From: Streptomyces sp. WMMC940
GTDB taxonomy: Bacteria; Actinomycetota; Actinomycetes; Streptomycetales; Streptomycetaceae
Length of the DNA stretch: 64,000 nucleotides
Direction of reading: 5' to 3'
Assembly (NCBI RefSeq): GCF_027460265.1
Contig: NZ_JAPZBC010000001.1
Location: 1,887,501-1,951,500 of the forward strand
The notes under the pieces were generated by a model. The model made no database searches. It saw nothing but the letters and a program-made list of their open reading frames with translations, and was not told the origin of the DNA. Below, in pieces: positions 39,301 to 47,069 of this stretch. A program made the translations under genes and the position numbers. Position 1 is the first letter of the stretch, and every line of letters begins with the position of its first letter.

Positions 39301-39667
39301 TCCGCAGTTCTCCGGACAGCCTCCGCAGGGCGGTCAGCCTCCGTTCGGGGGACAGGCTCCCCATGGCGGTCAGCCGCCGTACGGCGGGCCGATGCAGGGC
39401 GGGCAGCAGCCGTGGCAGCAGACGCCGCCGCCCCAGGCGCACCCCGTGCCGAACCCGGCCGGGCCGCCGCAGGCGCAGCCCGGAGCCTTCCCCGCGCAAC
39501 CTCCCCAACCGGCCCAGCCGGGTCAGCCGGCCCAGCCGCCTGCACAGGGCGGGACCTCCGGCCGGCCGGTTCAGGGCGATCCCCAAGGACCGGTCCCGCC
39601 CGGCGGTTACGGCTACGGCTACCCCGGGCAACAGCCGCCGCAGGCGCCGCCGGCCTCTCAGCAGTAG
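36350..39667 (+). CDS. EspI-like protein: proline-rich regions plus MinD/ParA-type ATPase
   Basis: 1105 residues. Residues 1-620 are low-complexity Pro/Ala/Gly/Gln with several GYGFPQ-type repeats between about 420 and 530. A basic linker ([18 protein letters not shown]) leads into a MinD/ParA-type ATPase at about 660-920, with the deviant Walker A KGGVGKTT (about 670) and [12 protein letters not shown]. The tail is again Pro/Gln/Gly-rich (GGQPP repeats). Mycobacterial EspI has a similar layout and modulates ESX-1 under low ATP. AGGAGG lies four bases before the GTG. The ESX neighbourhood and domain order support the call. Confidence 0.85.
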   Translation: MNGDRDEIREGWNTPVDDQSDAEPSEMTGEFTIDYTPPAWYTQNASGNTAGGSPAQGATPPPPSGAPVAVPGLPPGSGFEPNWPPVAPAPAHHQPPAPSAGPAHHQAPAPPHEPAPTPTPAPAQGPVRDPAHATGDAPGDPAPADASAVPGDAAAQPFGGGDVESGATMRFSPAALKREIAEREAAAASADQEAAGAADGAPSPASEAAGRYDDSVVAEGEAPGGRADASGSADNGGSTAAGAQAAEVGSPAGPRSDDGGAPQADPAAEDGDAQAAHGEREAGESAGGEPDAERSDTAHDRRPADAAPADATPADTVPADNAPGDAAPQGAVHDEAAAPQDALPVVTPQDAPPAPAAAQPWAPAPDAAQGAGGGLPPLPPAFPPAAPPAAPQWPVQPQSADRPAAAASQDPSPVRPEPPSPTAGAPGQPGYGFPPPGVQDRNPVTPQTGYGFPQQAHQQPRQGAQNPNPAAPQTGYGFPQPANGPLPQAQQSGAPLPPAAPGPDARPPQAGYGFPQGARQAGVPAPLPHQAPQGGQPPHLPVPAAPPLPAQQSPEQQGQGPGQPHPHGQIQQPPAGPVDPRTGAAWPQPVAHDQRERAVPGAPLGYTAAVELSSDRLLRNTKPKAKSSRHPSASARFRIGGKKEEAERQRKLDLIRTPVLSCYRIAVISLKGGVGKTTTTTALGSTLATERQDKILAIDANPDAGTLGRRVRRETGATIRDLVQAIPYLNSYMDIRRFTSQAPSGLEIIANDVDPAVSTTFNDEDYRRAIDVLGKQYPIILTDSGTGLLYSAMRGVLDLADQLIIISTPSVDGASSASTTLDWLSAHGYAELVQRSITVISGVRETGKMIKVEDIVQHFETRCRGVVVVPFDEHLSAGAEVDLDMMRPKTREAYFNLSAMVAEDFARAQQAQGLWTSAGQGHQPPHMAPPMPNQPYGGPPQPGLPYAPDPQQPQHAGQPPQHPGQPPQPGGPQHPGRPPRGGHSPQFSGQPPQGGQPPFGGQAPHGGQPPYGGPMQGGQQPWQQTPPPQAHPVPNPAGPPQAQPGAFPAQPPQPAQPGQPAQPPAQGGTSGRPVQGDPQGPVPPGGYGYGYPGQQPPQAPPASQQ

Positions 39668-39690
39668 GGCGTCAGCGGTTCAGACCAATG

Positions 39691-39723
39691 AGGGCCCGCA
39701 CCGTGCTCGGCGGTGCGGGCCCT
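39691..39723 (+). terminator. Terminator after the EspI-like gene
   Basis: A perfect 13-bp inverted repeat (39691-39703 with 39711-39723) with a 7-base loop starts 23 bases past the stop. It marks the right end of the ESX locus. Confidence 0.85.
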
Positions 39724-39874
39724 TCGGCGTTCACGCAGCCAACAAGGGTTTTGACGCGGTGTCACGGCATCGTTGACTCGTCTGGACCACGCTGATAGAC
39801 CTCGCATCACCAGTTGGCGCCCAGAAGATCCACGTGCCTCCTCCATGCGAGTTACGACACGAGGTCAACGTCCC

Positions 39875-41860
39875 ATGATCACAACGGCTCCGCACCGCTC
39901 CTCCCGCCCGAACCGCCCCTTCCACTCGCGGACGGGCCGTCGCCCGCGTCGCCTGCTGCGGCTGCTGCTCGCCTCCGGTATCGCGGCCTCCGCGCTCTCC
40001 GCCGTACCACCGCAGACACCGGCGCAGGCCCAGGCCCAGCCCCGGGCAGCGCGTGCCGCGCACGGCACCGGGCAGCTCACGGAAGGCCGGACGAGCCAGG
40101 TCGGCACCGGCACGAAACAGGACGACGGCAAGAGCGACGACAAGGAAGGGGCGGACAACGTCCTGACCGTGGCCGTCTCGCAGAGCGTCGACTCCCTCAG
40201 CCCGTTTCTCGCGCAGCGACTCGTCTCCACCAGCGTCCACCGGCTGATCTACGAGTACCTGACGAACTACGACCCCGGTGACGCGCGCCCGGTACCCGGT
40301 CTGGCCACCGCCTGGAGCCCGTCCCCGGACAAGCTGACGTGGACGTACACGATCCGCGGGGACTCCACCTGGTCCGACGGCAGGCCCGCCACCGCCGAGG
40401 ACGCGGCCTGGACCTTCAACAAGATGATGAAGGACCCGAACGCCGCGACCGCCAACGGCAGTTTCACGGCCAACTTCGCCGAGGTCACGGCCCCGGACCC
40501 CACGACGCTCGTCATCCGGCTCAAGAAGCCCCAGGCCAACATGACGGCGCTGGACGTCCCGATCGTGCCGAAGCACATCTGGGAGAAGGTCGGCGACTTC
40601 TCGACGTTCAACAACGACACGGCGTTCCCGATCGTGGGCAACGGGCCGTTCGTCCTGACCGACTTCAAGGTCGACCAGTACATCCGGCTGAAGCCCAACA
40701 AGGACTTCTGGCGCGGTGCACCGAAGTTCGACGAGCTCGTCTTCCGGTACTACAAGGACGGTGACGCCGCGGTCGCCGCGCTGCGCAAGGGGGAGGTGTC
40801 CTTCGTCCCCAATCTCACCCCGGCACAGGCCGCCTCCCTGGAGGACGCCGAGAACATCAAGGTCAACGACGCACCGGGGCGTCGATTCTTCGCGCTGGCC
40901 GCCAACCCCGGCGCACGGGCGAAGAACGGCGGCCGGTTCGGCAGCGGGCACCCCGCGCTGCTCGATCCGGTCGTGCGCAAGGCCCTGTTCCACGCCGTCG
41001 ACCGGCGGGCCATCGTCGAGAAGGTGTTCCAGGGTCATGCCGTGGAGGGCGAAGGATACATCCCGCCCCGTTTCGCCCGGTACTTCTGGAGGCCGGACGC
41101 CTCCCAGCGGATCGCGCACGACCCGGCGAAGGCCGCCGCCCTGCTCGACGCGGCCGGTTACCGGAAGAACGGCAGCGGCAAGCGGACGGGCAAGGACGGC
41201 CGGCCGCTGGACTTCCGCATCCTGTGCCACGCCACCGACCCCAACGACAAGGCGGTCGGCAAGTACCTCCAGGAGTGGTGGGGGGACCTCGGCATCGGGC
41301 TGAAGGTCGACTGCCGCGACAACGTGTCCGACCCGTGGCTCAAGGGTGACTACGACCTGGCGTTCGACGGCTGGTCGGTGAATCCCGACCCGGACTTCGT
41401 CCTGTCCATCCACACCTGCTCGGCCCTGCCCGCGACCCCCGGGGACACCGGCGCCACGGACAACTTCATCTGCGACGAGCGGTTCGACCAGCTGTACGCA
41501 CAGCAGGCGGTGGAGTACGACACGGCCAGGCGCGGCGACCTGGTCCGGCAGATGCAGTCCCGGCTGTACGACACCGGCCTCATGAACGTCATGGTGTACC
41601 CGAACGCGCTCGAGGCCTATCGCACCGACCAGATCAAGTCCATCACGACGATGCCCGAGGCCGCGGGCAACCTGTACGGGCAGGACGGCTACTGGAGCTG
41701 GTGGTCCGCCGAGCCCGCCGCCGCGGGCCGGGCGGCCTCGGGCGGCGGCGGCTCGTCCGCCGCCGTCGCGATCGGCATCGGGATCTCGGTCGTCCTGGTC
41801 ATAGCGGTCGGCGTCCTCACCAGTCGGCGCCGCCGTGCCACCGCCGACGACCGCGAGTAG
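39875..41860 (+). CDS. Oligopeptide ABC transporter substrate-binding protein with C-terminal membrane anchor
   Basis: 661 residues. An Arg-rich N-terminus (RTGRRPRRLLRLLL) leads into a signal sequence ending near AQAQA. The SBP_bac_5 peptide-binding domain follows (VSQSVDSLSPF, WTYTIRGDSTWSDGRP, a family-typical segment). No lipobox cysteine is present. Instead there is a Gly/Ser linker, a transmembrane helix (AVAIGIGISVVLVIAVGVL) and an Arg-rich end, so the protein is anchored at its C-terminus. ATG at 39875 has GAGGT nine bases upstream. First gene of a five-gene transporter operon. Confidence 0.88.
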   Translation: MITTAPHRSSRPNRPFHSRTGRRPRRLLRLLLASGIAASALSAVPPQTPAQAQAQPRAARAAHGTGQLTEGRTSQVGTGTKQDDGKSDDKEGADNVLTVAVSQSVDSLSPFLAQRLVSTSVHRLIYEYLTNYDPGDARPVPGLATAWSPSPDKLTWTYTIRGDSTWSDGRPATAEDAAWTFNKMMKDPNAATANGSFTANFAEVTAPDPTTLVIRLKKPQANMTALDVPIVPKHIWEKVGDFSTFNNDTAFPIVGNGPFVLTDFKVDQYIRLKPNKDFWRGAPKFDELVFRYYKDGDAAVAALRKGEVSFVPNLTPAQAASLEDAENIKVNDAPGRRFFALAANPGARAKNGGRFGSGHPALLDPVVRKALFHAVDRRAIVEKVFQGHAVEGEGYIPPRFARYFWRPDASQRIAHDPAKAAALLDAAGYRKNGSGKRTGKDGRPLDFRILCHATDPNDKAVGKYLQEWWGDLGIGLKVDCRDNVSDPWLKGDYDLAFDGWSVNPDPDFVLSIHTCSALPATPGDTGATDNFICDERFDQLYAQQAVEYDTARRGDLVRQMQSRLYDTGLMNVMVYPNALEAYRTDQIKSITTMPEAAGNLYGQDGYWSWWSAEPAAAGRAASGGGGSSAAVAIGIGISVVLVIAVGVLTSRRRRATADDRE

Positions 41861-41864
41861 CCCG

Positions 41865-43007
41865 ATGAGCAGCACCACGAGCTCCTCCGGCTCCTCCCCC
41901 GACGCCCCGGACGCCCCGGACGCCCCGGCGGGTGCCGCCCCACCGGGCACCTCCGGGGTCGAGATGAAGGTCGTGGCGCCGTCGCCCGGTTCCCCCGGCG
42001 GCCGCGGCGCCCGGACGTCCGGCGCGAAGGCGGCCGCCTATCCGGCGTACCTCGCCGGCAAACTCTGTGGCGCGGTCGTGTCGCTGTTCGCCGTCCTCGT
42101 GACCAGCTTTTTCCTCTTCCGGATCGTCCCCGGTGACCCGGTCAAGGCGATGACGCACGGCATGCCGACCAGTGCCGAGCAACTGGAGACGCTGAGGCGG
42201 CAGTTCGGGCTCGACCTGCCCCTGTGGCGGCAGTTCACCGAGTACTGCGCCGGCGCGCTGACGGGCGACCTCGGCATGTCGTACCAGTTCCGTGCGCCGG
42301 TCGGGGAGCTCATCGCCCAGAAGCTCCCGGCGACGCTGCTGCTCACCGGTGTGGCGGTGGTCATCTACTCGGCGCTCGGGCTGTGGCTCGGTACGCGCTC
42401 GGCGTGGCGGCACGGCGGTCTCGGTGACCGGCTGAACACGGGCGTGGCGCTGACGTTGTGGTCGGTGCCGTCGTTCTGGCTCGGGCTGTTGCTGATCATC
42501 ACCTTCTCGGTGGGGATCGGACCGGTGCCGGGCGTGTTCCCGACCGGCGGGATGGAATCGGGTGGCACGTCCGGTGTCGCGTACGTGCTCGACGTCGCGC
42601 ACCACATGGTGCTGCCGGTGCTGACGCTGGTGGCCGTCGGTTACGCGCAGACGCTGCTGGTGATGCGGTCCTCGCTGCTCGACGAGATGGGCGGCGACTA
42701 TCTGACGACGGCCCGGGCCAAGGGGTTGCGGGACGACGACGTGCGGCGACGGCACGCGGTTCCCAACGCCCTGCTGCCGACGGTGACGATGGTGTTCATC
42801 AACCTCGGACATGTGGCGGCCGGGTCGATCCTCGTCGAGACGGTCTTCTCCTGGCCCGGGCTCGGCGGGCTGTTCTACCAGGCGCTCAGCGTCCCCGATC
42901 TACCTCTGGTGCAGGGGCTGTTCGTGGTCTTCGCGGGGGCGATGATCCTGATGAACCTGCTCGCCGACCTGCTCTATCCGCTGCTCGACCCGAGGGTGGG
43001 CCGATGA
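41865..43007 (+). CDS. Peptide ABC transporter permease (DppB/OppB type)
   Basis: 380 residues. An unusual low-complexity N-terminus of about 60 residues (DAPDAPDAPAGAAPPG) precedes a six-helix permease with the typical RIVPGDPV start. The coupling-helix EAA-like loop is DYLTTARAKGLRDDDVRRRHAVPNAL. The ATG at 41865 follows the binding-protein stop by four bases; a GTG at 41835 would overlap. It forms the membrane pore with the next gene product. Confidence 0.93.
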   Translation: MSSTTSSSGSSPDAPDAPDAPAGAAPPGTSGVEMKVVAPSPGSPGGRGARTSGAKAAAYPAYLAGKLCGAVVSLFAVLVTSFFLFRIVPGDPVKAMTHGMPTSAEQLETLRRQFGLDLPLWRQFTEYCAGALTGDLGMSYQFRAPVGELIAQKLPATLLLTGVAVVIYSALGLWLGTRSAWRHGGLGDRLNTGVALTLWSVPSFWLGLLLIITFSVGIGPVPGVFPTGGMESGGTSGVAYVLDVAHHMVLPVLTLVAVGYAQTLLVMRSSLLDEMGGDYLTTARAKGLRDDDVRRRHAVPNALLPTVTMVFINLGHVAAGSILVETVFSWPGLGGLFYQALSVPDLPLVQGLFVVFAGAMILMNLLADLLYPLLDPRVGR

Positions 43008-43891
43008 CGAGGTCACTGCACTGGGCGCGCCGACGCGCCTCGGTCGCGCGCTTCTGGCACCGGTACCGCACCCACCGGGCCGGGGTCGTGGGCCTCGCCG
43101 GTCTGGCACTGCTCGCCCTGATCGCCGTCGCCGCGCCGCTGCTGGTCGGCACCGACGTCCAGAGCGTCACCCACGCACCCGGCAGGGCACTGGAGTCGCC
43201 GAGCGGCGCCTTCCCCCTCGGGACGGACCGGTTCGGGCGCTCGCTGCTCGGGCTGCTCGTCTGGGGCGCCCGTATCTCGCTCACCGTGGGCCTGCTCGCC
43301 GCCGTGCTGTCGGTGGCCATCGGTACGCTCGTGGGCATCGTCGCCGGGCACTACGGCGGCTGGTTCTCCACGGTCGTCATGAGGATCACCGACTGGTTCC
43401 TCGTGATGCCGACCCTGGTCCTGGCGATCGTGCTGGCCACGGTGCTGTCGCGGAGCGTGTGGACGGTGATCCTGGCCATCGGGGTCACGACCTGGCCGAC
43501 GACGGCGCGGCTGGTGCGCGCACAGACGATCGCGGTCGAGTCGCGGCCGTACATCGAGCGCGCGAGAGCCCTGGGCGGGGGCCACCGGCACATCATGACC
43601 CGCCATGTGCTGCCCAACGTGATGCCTCTGGTGCTGGCCCAGACGACGCTCGGCATCTCCACCGCCATCCTCACCGAGGCGACGCTGGCGTTCCTCGGGC
43701 TCGGCGACCCGTCGGTGGTGTCATGGGGCGGCATGCTCCAGGACGCCCGGGAGGCGGGCGCGGTGTCGTCGGGCCACTGGTGGTACCTCGCACCGCCCGG
43801 GATCGCCGTCGCGCTGGTGGCGCTGGCGTTCACCCTGTGCGGGCGGGCCGTCGAGTCCGTCCTCAACCCCAGGCTGGGGGTGGCCCGTTGA
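43004..43891 (+). CDS. Peptide ABC transporter permease (DppC/OppC type)
   Basis: 295 residues. It has the OppC-type N-terminus (RYRTHRAGVVGLAGLALLALIAVAAP), the HxLGTDRFGRS-like motif (FPLGTDRFGRSLL), six helices and the EAA loop YIERARALGGGHRHIMTRHVLPNV. The start overlaps the previous stop (ATGA). It pairs with the DppB-type permease. Confidence 0.95.
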   Translation: MTRSLHWARRRASVARFWHRYRTHRAGVVGLAGLALLALIAVAAPLLVGTDVQSVTHAPGRALESPSGAFPLGTDRFGRSLLGLLVWGARISLTVGLLAAVLSVAIGTLVGIVAGHYGGWFSTVVMRITDWFLVMPTLVLAIVLATVLSRSVWTVILAIGVTTWPTTARLVRAQTIAVESRPYIERARALGGGHRHIMTRHVLPNVMPLVLAQTTLGISTAILTEATLAFLGLGDPSVVSWGGMLQDAREAGAVSSGHWWYLAPPGIAVALVALAFTLCGRAVESVLNPRLGVAR

Positions 43892-44859
43892 GTCTGCTGG
43901 AGATCAGGGACCTGCGGGTGACCTACGGGTCCGGGGCGTCCGCCGTCCCGGCCGTGCGCGGGGTCGACCTCAAGCTCGCCGCCGGGCGGAAGCTGGGGGT
44001 GGCGGGCGAGTCGGGCTGCGGGAAGTCGACGCTGGCCCTGGCGCTGCTGCGGCTGCTGCCGGGATCGGCCCGGCTGTCCGGCGAGATCCTGCTGGACGGC
44101 GAGGACGTGCTCACCATGAAGTGGGGCCGGCTGCGGGCGGTGCGGTGGGCGGGGGCGTCCGTCGTCTTCCAGGGGGCCATGCACTCGCTGAACGCGGTGC
44201 ACCGCGTCGGGGACCAGATCGCGGAGCCGGTGCTCCTGCACGGCCGTGCGACGAACGGGGCCGCGCGTCGGCGGGTCGGTGAACTGCTGGAGCAGGTGGG
44301 GCTGCCGGCCTCGCGCGCGTCGGCGTACCCGCACGAACTGTCCGGCGGGCAACGGCAGCGCGTGATGATCGCGATGGCACTGGCCTGCGACCCCCGACTG
44401 CTGGTCGCCGACGAGCCGACGACCGCGCTGGACGTGATGGTCCAGGCACAGATCCTCCGGCTGGTCGAACAGCTCGTGTCCGGGAAGGACATCGGATTGC
44501 TGATGATCAGTCACGATCTCGCGGTGCTGGCCGGCACCTGCGACCGCCTCGCCGTGATGTACGCGGGCCGGGTGGTGGAGGAGGGCCCGGCCCGCGCCGT
44601 GTACGACGCGGCGGAGCACCCCTACGGCCGGGCGCTGTCATCGGCGTTCCCGCGCATCGGGGATCCCGCGTCGCGCCGGGCCCCGCGCGGGCTGCCGGGC
44701 GACCCGCCCGACCCGTCGGCGCTGCCGGGGGGCTGTACGTTCCATCCGCGCTGCCCCGTGGCCCTGGAGGTGTGCGGCCGGGACGAGCAGGAGCTGCGCG
44801 AGGCCGGTCCGGACAGGCTCGCGGCCTGTGTGCGCGTCGGTGTGCGGGAGGAAGCATGA
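43888..44859 (+). CDS. Peptide ABC transporter ATP-binding protein (DppD/OppD type)
   Basis: 323 residues. Walker A GESGCGKST, signature LSGGQRQRVMIAMAL, Walker B LLVADEPTTAL and the oligopeptide C-terminal cysteine motif TFHPRCP are all present. The TTG start overlaps the permease stop (TTGA) with GGGGG upstream. With the next gene it makes the ATPase pair that powers uptake. Confidence 0.95.
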   Translation: MSLLEIRDLRVTYGSGASAVPAVRGVDLKLAAGRKLGVAGESGCGKSTLALALLRLLPGSARLSGEILLDGEDVLTMKWGRLRAVRWAGASVVFQGAMHSLNAVHRVGDQIAEPVLLHGRATNGAARRRVGELLEQVGLPASRASAYPHELSGGQRQRVMIAMALACDPRLLVADEPTTALDVMVQAQILRLVEQLVSGKDIGLLMISHDLAVLAGTCDRLAVMYAGRVVEEGPARAVYDAAEHPYGRALSSAFPRIGDPASRRAPRGLPGDPPDPSALPGGCTFHPRCPVALEVCGRDEQELREAGPDRLAACVRVGVREEA

Positions 44860-45938
44860 GCGCTGTCGACGAGACCGGCACGGACCGGAGGGGGGTGTCC
44901 CCCGACACCGCAGCCGTCCCGCTGCTGTCGGCCTCCGGTGTCCGGGTGTCCTTCCCCGGCCGGCGCGGAGCCGCTGCGGCGCGCGCCGTCGACGGGGTCG
45001 ATCTGGACGTCGGCGCCGGGGAGATCGTCGCGCTGGTCGGCGAGTCCGGCTGCGGCAAGACGTCCCTGGCGCGGACGCTGCTCGGTCTCGTACGGCCGGA
45101 GACGGGGCGGGTGTCCTTCGGCGGTGCGCCGCTCACCCATGACTCCCGGGCGCTGAAGGCGTACCGCAAGCGGGTGCAGCTGGTGCTGCAGGACCCGAGC
45201 GGATCGCTCAACCCCCGGCACACCGTGTACGAGGCGGTGGCGGAGGGGCTGCGGATCCACGGGTACGACGGCGACGAGCGGGAGGCCGTCGCGGAGGCGC
45301 TCGCGCGCGCGGGTCTGCGGCCGCCGGAGCGGTTCTTCCTGCGCTATCCGCACGAGCTGTCCGGGGGCCAGCGCCAGCGTGTGGTGATCGCGGGCGCGCT
45401 GGCCCTTCGGCCCGAACTCATCGTGGCCGACGAGCCGGTGGCCTCCCTGGACGCCTCGGTACGCGGCGAGATCCTGGCGCTGCTCCTGCGTCTGCGCGAT
45501 GAACTGGGCCTCTCCGCACTGGTGGTGACCCATGACCTGGGCCTGGCCTGGAACGTCGCGGACCGGGTCGCGGTGATGTATCTGGGGCGCATCGTGGAGA
45601 CGGGAACGGTGGAAGACGTATTGACACGGCCTCAGCATCCCTACACACAGGCGATGTTGTCGGTGCTTCCGGAGTCGGCGGTGGCGCCGGTGGTCCTCTC
45701 CGGCGAACCGCCGGACCCGTCCCGCGTACCGCCCGGTTGCCGCTTCCACCCCCGCTGCCAGGTCCTCGCCTCGGGAGCGGCCGACGCCGCCGGTGTCGCG
45801 GACCGGTGCCGTACGGAGGATCTGCCGGTCCTCGCCGGGGACTCGACGGCTGCGGTGGCCTGCCACTGGGCGGTCTCGGCCGGCGCGGCTCCCCGGGGCG
45901 GCCTCGACGGTGGCAGGGCGGACCCGGCGGGGGCGTGA
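44856..45938 (+). CDS. Peptide ABC transporter ATP-binding protein (DppF/OppF type)
   Basis: 360 residues. Walker A GESGCGKTS, signature LSGGQRQRVVIAGAL, Walker B LIVADEPVASLD and the C-terminal RFHPRCQ motif. The OppF-type QDPSGSLNPR segment is present. ATGA overlap with the previous gene and GGAGGAAG upstream. Last gene of the operon. Confidence 0.95.
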   Translation: MSAVDETGTDRRGVSPDTAAVPLLSASGVRVSFPGRRGAAAARAVDGVDLDVGAGEIVALVGESGCGKTSLARTLLGLVRPETGRVSFGGAPLTHDSRALKAYRKRVQLVLQDPSGSLNPRHTVYEAVAEGLRIHGYDGDEREAVAEALARAGLRPPERFFLRYPHELSGGQRQRVVIAGALALRPELIVADEPVASLDASVRGEILALLLRLRDELGLSALVVTHDLGLAWNVADRVAVMYLGRIVETGTVEDVLTRPQHPYTQAMLSVLPESAVAPVVLSGEPPDPSRVPPGCRFHPRCQVLASGAADAAGVADRCRTEDLPVLAGDSTAAVACHWAVSAGAAPRGGLDGGRADPAGA

Positions 45939-46060
45939 GGCGCCGGCGAACGGGTCCGCACCGCCCGATGACCGGTCCGAACGGACCGACGGGCGGGCAC
46001 GGGGCGAGATGACACCTGGCCCGCTCGCGCCCTGGCTCCCGGGCGCGGGGCCGTGGCACC

Positions 46061-47011
46061 CTACGCGTCGTACTCCGCGGTCAGTTCGCGCGCGCGCTTC
46101 ACATCGGCGGCGATGGCGTCGAGAAGGGCCTCGACGGACTCGAACTTCGCCATGCCGCGTACATAGGCGAGGAAGTCGACGGCCACGTGGAGCCCGTACA
46201 GGTCGAGGCCGACGCGGTCGATCGCGTAGGCCTCGACGGTCCGCTCGGTGCCGTCGAACTGCGGGTTGGTGCCCACGGAGATAGCGGCGGGCATCCGCTC
46301 GCCGCCGGCGGTGAGCCAGCCCGCGTAGACACCGTCCGCGGGGATCGCGGTGTGCGGCAGCGTCTCCACGTTGGCCGTCGGATAGCCGAGCTCACGGCCG
46401 CGCTGGGCGCCGCGGACGACGACGCCCTCCACCCGGTGCGGACGGCCCAGGATCTCCGCCGCCCCCTCGACGTCGCCCTCGGCGATCAGCCGCCGGGTCA
46501 GCGTCGACGAGAAGGGCTCGCCGCCGCCGGCCTCGCCCCGCACGAACAGGTCGACCACCTCGACCTCGTAGTCGTAGGTGCGGCCGAGTTCGGCCAGGAA
46601 GTCGACGTTGCCGGCCGCCTTGTGGCCGAAGCGGAAGTTGGGTCCCTCGATGACCGCGCGGGCGCGGAGTTTGTCCACGAGCACCTTCACGATGAAGTCG
46701 GCGGGCGACAGCTTCGAGAACTCGGCGGTGAACGGCAGGATCAGCACCGCGTCCACACCCAGCTCCGCCATCAGCTCGGCACGCCGGTGGTGCGGAGCGA
46801 GCAGCGGCGGGTGGCTGCCGGGGCGGACGACCTCGCTCGGGTGCGGGTCGAACGTGACCACGACCGACGGCACGCCCAGCTCGCGGGCCCGCTCCACGGC
46901 CCGCCCGATGATCAGCTGGTGGCCGCGGTGCACGCCGTCGTAGGAACCGATGGTGACGACGCTGCGCCCCCAGTCCTGGGGGATGTCCTCCAAGCCACGC
47001 CAGCGCTGCAC
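46061..47011 (-). CDS. ribF: Bifunctional riboflavin kinase / FAD synthetase
   Basis: 316 residues. The N-terminal FMN adenylyltransferase domain has GSYDGVHRGHQ and the C-terminal riboflavin kinase domain has GRELGYPTANVE. It turns riboflavin into FMN and FAD. GTG start with GAGGAG upstream. It is the last gene of the rimP-to-ribF block, separated from truB by the large protease/NACHT-like gene. Confidence 0.96.
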   Translation of the reverse strand: MQRWRGLEDIPQDWGRSVVTIGSYDGVHRGHQLIIGRAVERARELGVPSVVVTFDPHPSEVVRPGSHPPLLAPHHRRAELMAELGVDAVLILPFTAEFSKLSPADFIVKVLVDKLRARAVIEGPNFRFGHKAAGNVDFLAELGRTYDYEVEVVDLFVRGEAGGGEPFSSTLTRRLIAEGDVEGAAEILGRPHRVEGVVVRGAQRGRELGYPTANVETLPHTAIPADGVYAGWLTAGGERMPAAISVGTNPQFDGTERTVEAYAIDRVGLDLYGLHVAVDFLAYVRGMAKFESVEALLDAIAADVKRARELTAEYDA

Positions 47012-47069
47012 TGTGACCGCTCCTCGCCCGAACCCGAATCATCGAACCTGTGTACGCAAGGATGACTTC

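Noticed and set aside
37630..39660. Periodic repeats in the EspI-like gene considered as a CRISPR or minisatellite array
   Set aside because: Repeats are codon-phased, imperfect and encode GYGFP and GGQPP motifs; there are no equal-length spacers.
16954..39667. ESX locus considered as a recently acquired island
   Set aside because: No integrase, transposase, tRNA or attachment repeats were seen, and codon usage and GC look like the flanks. The locus appears native to Streptomyces.
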